This document shows, piece by piece, positions 59,056-64,000 of a DNA stretch of 64,000 bases. The stretch comes from Symbiodinium natans (Eukaryota; Sar; Dinophyceae; Suessiales; Symbiodiniaceae), in assembly GCA_905221605.1 (NCBI GenBank), contig CAJNDS010000030.1:1-64000 (forward strand), in the 5' to 3' direction. Within the stretch, counting starts at the first letter, position 1; every line of letters starts with the position of its first letter. A program made the translations under genes and the position numbers. The notes under the pieces were generated by a model that saw only the letters and a program-made list of their open reading frames with translations, was not told the DNA's origin and did not search any database.

Positions 59056-62000
59056 GCAGAGCCTTTGTTGGGGCCCTCAAAGGCTTCGGGGCGTGTGGCT
59101 TCGCGATCCGCTGCTGTAATGCAACAAGGTGTTTGCACACCTTAAACCCTAAACCCACAGTGCCCAAGCATCACACGGGTATACATGACTTAGGCTTCAG
59201 AGTGCTGCACTTTTTTAAAGGGACCACCTTGAGCCCGCAGCCTAAAATTCTAAACGCTTCCATTTGTCGGAAACCCTCCCATATAGTCCTGGGAGCAATG
59301 AAATCTTGCCATGGTGTCGGCCCGGGCTGGTTATTGAGGACCGCGCACAGGGGTCTTTGGGGCTTCAGGTTTGGGGTGCTAGGTCGTAGGGGTTAGAGGG
59401 CTTCCGGCCAAGATCTAAGTGGGCTCTGGGACGTTCAGGTGCATGTTGAGGTCTCTAGGGATGAAGGGTTTAGGGGCTTGTTCGGGTAAGAAGACCATTG
59501 AGGTCTAGTGGGGGTAGGGTGTTGGAGATGCCCCTGACCCCTAAGCCCCCAAACCCTAAAGCCCTACACCCTAAACCTTAAACCCCTAACCCCTCAGCCG
59601 TTAGGCCTTGAGGGATTCTTCGGCTCCATTGGGAAGTTGCCCGGCGCAGGTTGAGCACAACCGCCTCGAGCTTCCTCATGCTCGTGGTCGCGCGCAGGCT
59701 TGGCTTATTGTGAGCTCTAGGGTTTAAGGTTTAGGGTTTAGGGTTTTAGGGTTTTAGGGTTTAGGGTTTAGGGTTTAGGGTTTAGGGTTTAGGGCTTAGG
59801 GTTTAGGGCTTAGGGTTCACCCCAAAACCCTTTAAACGGTAAACCCAAGAACGCGCGCCGGCAAGGTGCCTTTAGGCAGGAGTCACAAACGCCTTTGCGC
59901 CCTGTGGAGGCTCGACCTGCTGTGGAGCCAGCTGCCACTACAAGCCTGCAGGAGCGTGCTGCTTTGTGACGAAACTGGGCCCGCGATAGTCAAGTAGCAC
60001 CTCCAGCTGCTGGGGGTGTTGTGCGGTGAAGCAGGCCGTGCAGCGGCTGCAGCCTGTAGCCTAGAACAGCGGCTTGCCGCACGCAGCAGACTACCTTTTC
60101 CTTAGCCCGCCTTCAGACGTGGCATGGCCCGCATCCAACGAGCAGGACTCTCGGCCCGAAGATGCGAAAAGCAGCGGTAGCCGATGAGGCCTGTTGCTCG
60201 CGCAACACAACTTCGCTGAAAAATACGGCATATGTGTGTTAGAATGACGAAAATGGTTCTGGGCTTGGCACCCATGTCTTAGACGCCTCTTGAGCTTGCA
60301 TCCGTTTGTTCGGTGGGGCTGAGAGCTCTCGACCCCACACAGAAATGCATAGCCGGCAGAACCTGCGCAGCCAGCTCAGCCGTGCTGAGTTTGAGGTTGT
60401 GACACTCACCAAGTGGGGGTATGTCATGCGAGACAAGTGCCCTTCATGTGCCACCGGCCCGACCCCAACAGGCTCCTGGAAGCCTCGCTGGTTCCATGTG
60501 CTTTGCGACGATCTGCCCCTTGGGCCTCCATTCGCCTTGCTTCGCTTGCTTCGCTCGGAGGGGGCCGCGTACGGGGCATCGGCCTCGACTTCATCGATGT
60601 CATCACTGGCGCAGTGATGTCAGGGCCTGTGAGCTGAACTGGGTTGTTTGTTCGGGGCCGTGCCGCAGGAGATTCAGCCCCGCATTCTTTTTCGCGAGAG
60701 CTGACTTGCAAGCACGACTGGGGAGCCCTCGCTGCACCTGAGCCTGTCAAGCCACGCCCCCCAACAGGCCAGGATGGAAGAGGAAGACGGTGAAGAAGGT
60801 GACATTTGCCTGTGTGAGGTGGCCACGTGCTGGTGAGAGAAGGCTTGTCACATGTGAGTTGGCACTCGGCTCTTCGCAAGTGGCTTTTGGTTGGCCGGGC
60901 ACAGCTGAAGGTTGCTCGTTGCTCGCGGTCGACGGTGACAAGGGAGTGACGAGGTGCCTTCGGCAGAAAGGCCCTGCCAAGAAGAGCACAACCCAAGCGC
61001 CCCTGAATGCTTCCTAAGGTTTGACTAGCCTCTCCTGAGACTTGCTTTTGTTAGGACCTGCGCTGCTCCTTGTACCTGGGAGTGCCTAAGCACATGCCAC
61101 GCACAACGCTGCACATCCCTGGCCGTGCGCATCAAGCCCGCGTGCCAGTTGGGTTTGACTCGTTTGACGTTCAGAATGCCCTTTGTCCCACAGAGCGCCT
61201 CTTGTAGTCACTATGTGCCAAGGGTCTCGTGTACCTTCTTTACACGTGCCGCACCATAGTGCGAGCTCGATAAATTGTTCTTTGTTTGGGTTGCTATCTG
61301 GAAAGTGCTGGCAAAGTCGTGGAGCAGGAGCAAGCTGTCACGGACGTGAACGTGGTACAAGGAGCCCTTTTGCATTGCAAGGTCTCTCGAGGTTTTGTTC
61401 AGCGTGCTTCCACGCGCTTAAGCCTGGCATTTGAGCCGGAGCGTGCGGAACTCAAGACGGCTGCGGTGCAGCTGCTTCGTGAGGCGCTGGGAGCGGAGAA
61501 GGTAGGTCCAGCCCTCTCGTGACGCTCGTGGCGACAGGTGCAGGGCCTGCTGAGAGACACGTATAACAAGCGTGCGAAGCAGGCGAGGGTGATCATGTAC
61601 ATCGCATGCCGTTGCAAGGTCCGGGCCGGAGCCCACTTGGCTTGCCGGGCCCTTGCCAGCCGCGCCGTCGGGCCGGTGCTTCTGTCAGAAGTCCGATGCC
61701 AGTTGGCCTTTTGGGATTGAGAGACTCGGGCTTCTGAGCCCTGGCAGAACAAGGTAGAGAGGCTCAGAAAGGCAAACGCCCAAGCCTTTGCTACTCCTCT
61801 CTGGTTGGGTGCTGTGCCTCGCATCCGTAAAGCGCATGTCACCATATGTTGGGGCGAGCTGAAGGAGTCCAAGTAACCCAGGCCGCAGCTCATCAATTCT
61901 CCTTTCGTTTGGACCCAGCTGAGGGCTCCTAGACGACATAACTATAGGATGATGAGACTCTCAGTCCAGTCTGATGCTTGCGACATTCTGTTGCACGGAG

Positions 62001-62764
62001 TTTCCCCATCACATATGCTTGAATCGGCCTTGCTTGAATCGGCCTGTCCTTCGCAACTTCGCAAACTTCAGTTGCCGCCAAAGTGCTGCGGCAGGTAACT
62101 GCACTTTCTAGTTTGCTCGGTGCGCCACACATCTTCGCGCGGGCATCCGGCGAGGGTATGGACAAATCCCCTCTGGCACGTCCCTGTTGGCGCTCACACA
62201 CAAACAAGCCCCCGGGCATCCCAAGTCGTGTCGTAAAAAGGCAGGCCATTGCCCTTGTTAGATGGCTTCGGCTCAGCGGACGGAGCATTCGCTCCTTTCG
62301 TTCGCTGCGTTCGCGCGAGGTCCTGGTCAGGCTTCGGCATGGTGCACGTTCTTCCACATGCCTAGTCACAAAAAATTGTGGCGCGTCAGCCCCTAGGCCC
62401 CAGCCTAAACCCAGCATCTCTGCCCATGGGGTTGGCTTCAGGGTGCCTTTGAGTCTTTGCCCTGCCCAAGGGCCTTGAGCCGAAAAGGACGGGGGCTCAA
62501 GGTGTAGGGTTTAGGGCATCAGCTTGCTGTAGGTTGAAGAGAGCACCCTAACAAGGTAGCCCTACTTTTGCAAGGGAATTGGAGGCGTGGGGCAAGGTTG
62601 GAGCTGTTCGCACAGAACAAATCTCGGCTCGCATGCTCTAAAACCTTAAGGCCTCAGCTTCCTTCGGTGTCTCCGAAAGGTTTCTTGAGAAGCCTCCCCA
62701 GCTTTGTGCTCGTACTCGCACACCGTGCCCCGTTCCTGTGATTCTGGGAGAGGCCTGTGTCCGG
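59056..62764. other. Unassigned stretch with one telomere-type block
   Basis: GC-rich DNA with no gene I can support. Open frames on both strands are short and motif-free. Telomere-type DNA appears near 59540-59600 and, in the opposite orientation, at 59713-59820. Confidence 0.45.
59713..59820 (+). repeat. Interstitial telomere-type repeat, TTTAGGG orientation
   Basis: About 14 units of TTTAGGG/CTTAGGG on the plus strand, opposite to the blocks before it. Confidence 0.92.
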
Positions 62765-62878
62765 TTGCAAACCCTAAGCCCTAAGCCCTAAGCCCTAAGC
62801 CCTAAGCCCTAAACCCTAAACCCTAAACCCTAAGCCCTAAGCCCTAAACCCTAAACCCGAAACCCTAAACCCTAAGGG
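62765..62878 (-). repeat. Interstitial telomere-type repeat
   Basis: CCCTAAG and CCCTAAA units on the plus strand. Confidence 0.92.
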
Positions 62879-62994
62879 GAGCCATGGGGCTCAGCTCGAG
62901 AGCTTGTTGCGTCCCTTGGCGTTGTGGAGGGCGGCTCCAGTCGCCCTCCACCGGGCTTCGGTGCCTGCGGGTGCCCCCATTCAGTTGGGTCGGT

Positions 62995-63051
62995 TTGGGG
63001 TTTAGGGTTTAGGGTTTAGGGTTTAGGGTTTAGGGTTTAGGGTTTAGGGAT
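62995..63051 (+). repeat. Interstitial telomere-type repeat, TTTAGGG orientation
   Basis: Eight near-perfect TTTAGGG units, about 120 bp from a block in the other orientation. Confidence 0.93.
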
Positions 63052-64000
63052 TGGCCCACTTGGCCGACCGTAGAGTTAGGGCCTAGGGTTTGGCGTGCGT
63101 CGGTCAGAGCCCTGAGAAAAGCCAACGATTTGGATGCGGCTTTGACCACACACGGCCTGCACTCCAATCTGCAGCCGGGCTGGCAAGCTTGAAGCCTCAA
63201 AAACGCATGTACTTCATATCTTACCCTCAACCCTAAACCCTAGACCCTGCCGACCCTTCGCATGCCGTCTGCATCCCTCCAGTCGGGTTTCCGGACTTCA
63301 GGCATGCGTGCCCCGAACGGTCAGCTTTGCGGTGCTCTGAGCTTGTTTTTGGCCTTTTTGGGGTCTCCCTAAAGGGTCCATTTACCTAAGTAGGGAATGC
63401 TTGGGCCGTACAATCCCTCCTATTTCAGGACCTTAGGGCCCAAGTACAGAATGAGGTGCATGGACCCGTCTGGAATGACAGCCAATTGGGGCCCTTGAGT
63501 CAGTAGGGTGCAGACATGCAAACCATCGACCGTAGCCTACTCGTTGGGGGCCCAGGCATTCGGTCGCGTGTCCTTGGGCCAACATGCAAAAATGGCAACA
63601 TGTGCCCGAAAGTCCAGCAAAACCTTCCCTTTCAAGAGAGCAGCAACAAGACCCTAGCTGCATTTCCGGGTCTGAACCTTAGCACTCCCTGGCCCTAACT
63701 CGGGAGCACCGGCCACGATGAGAGAGCGCGCGAAGTAGGGGCGGGCGACGCTGGGCTCCTCTGCCATCGGCGGAGATCTGGCCCAATGCTGGGGTCGCAC
63801 TTCGATCGTCCAGCTCCTTGGCCCACACGGTGCAATAGGTCACTGGGCACCTTAACCCTAACCCCCCTAAAGTCTAAGCCCTAAACCCAACTTGTGGAAT
63901 CATGTGTTGAATGTAGTTTTGGGGCCCGAGGCTTCGGTGAACACGTCCCCGTTAAGGGTGCCGGCACGCCTCTCCTGGGGCGGGCAGGGAGCTCAAGGTT
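63052..64000. other. Unassigned right flank
   Basis: No gene recognised. Scattered CCCTAAA-like words occur near 63228 and 63850-63890. Confidence 0.45.

Noticed and set aside
62485-62500. GGCTCAAGG as a spliced-leader gene
   Set aside because: Only eight bases match and no donor-site or Sm-like context is seen. No leader RNA gene is found in the window.

Overview
The window looks like nuclear DNA of a dinoflagellate, probably of the Symbiodiniaceae type (inference). The signs are many interstitial TTTAGGG/CCCTAAA telomere-type repeats, dense retroelements and minisatellites, GKGK-rich Gag tails, and spliced-leader-like motifs (TTTGGCTCAAG) inside retrotransposon LTRs. I see no prokaryotic operon, rRNA, tRNA or CRISPR array. 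No intact single-copy host gene can be assigned with confidence.

Layout. 1-1.4 kb: unassigned. 1.4-24.0 kb: a head-to-tail array of five copies (U1-U5) of an about 2-2.5 kb non-coding repeat. Copy U1 is split at an exact GTCTG target-site duplication by a complete minus-strand Ty1/copia LTR retrotransposon (E1, 1967-12819). Copy U2 holds a 1.5-kb gene-like fragment that replaced 17 bp of the repeat. 24-29.8 kb: unassigned DNA with CT and TA microsatellites. 29.8-38.5 kb: a second, younger plus-strand copia element (E2) with LTRs differing at 3 of 167 positions. 38.5-40.7 kb: unassigned. 40.7-51.4 kb: a Penelope-like retroelement unit (E3) between two 496-bp direct repeats. It has two ORFs separated by a single in-frame TGA, the second combining an N-terminal GIY-YIG nuclease with a reverse transcriptase, then a third ORF and a tandem repeat array. 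52.6-54.0 kb: a decayed gene-like region. 54.6-57.8 kb: a 1.6-kb tandem duplication of minisatellite. 57.8-64 kb: minisatellites and interstitial telomere-type blocks in both orientations.

The genes are almost all retroelement machinery. E1 and E2 are related: their Gag proteins share a core, their primer-binding sites are identical and match an initiator-tRNA 3' end, and they have the same domain order. Both also carry things ordinary copia elements lack. One is a C-terminal methyltransferase-like domain after RNase H, with co-linear ELCC/EFCA, STPC and EWP motifs. Another is an out-of-frame Pro/Glu-rich ORF embedded between protease and integrase. The third is a spliced-leader-like motif in the LTR. 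E2 adds a small membrane/Cys ORF before its 3' LTR. The best candidates for undescribed biology are this accessory cargo and the TGA-linked ORF pair of the Penelope-like element.
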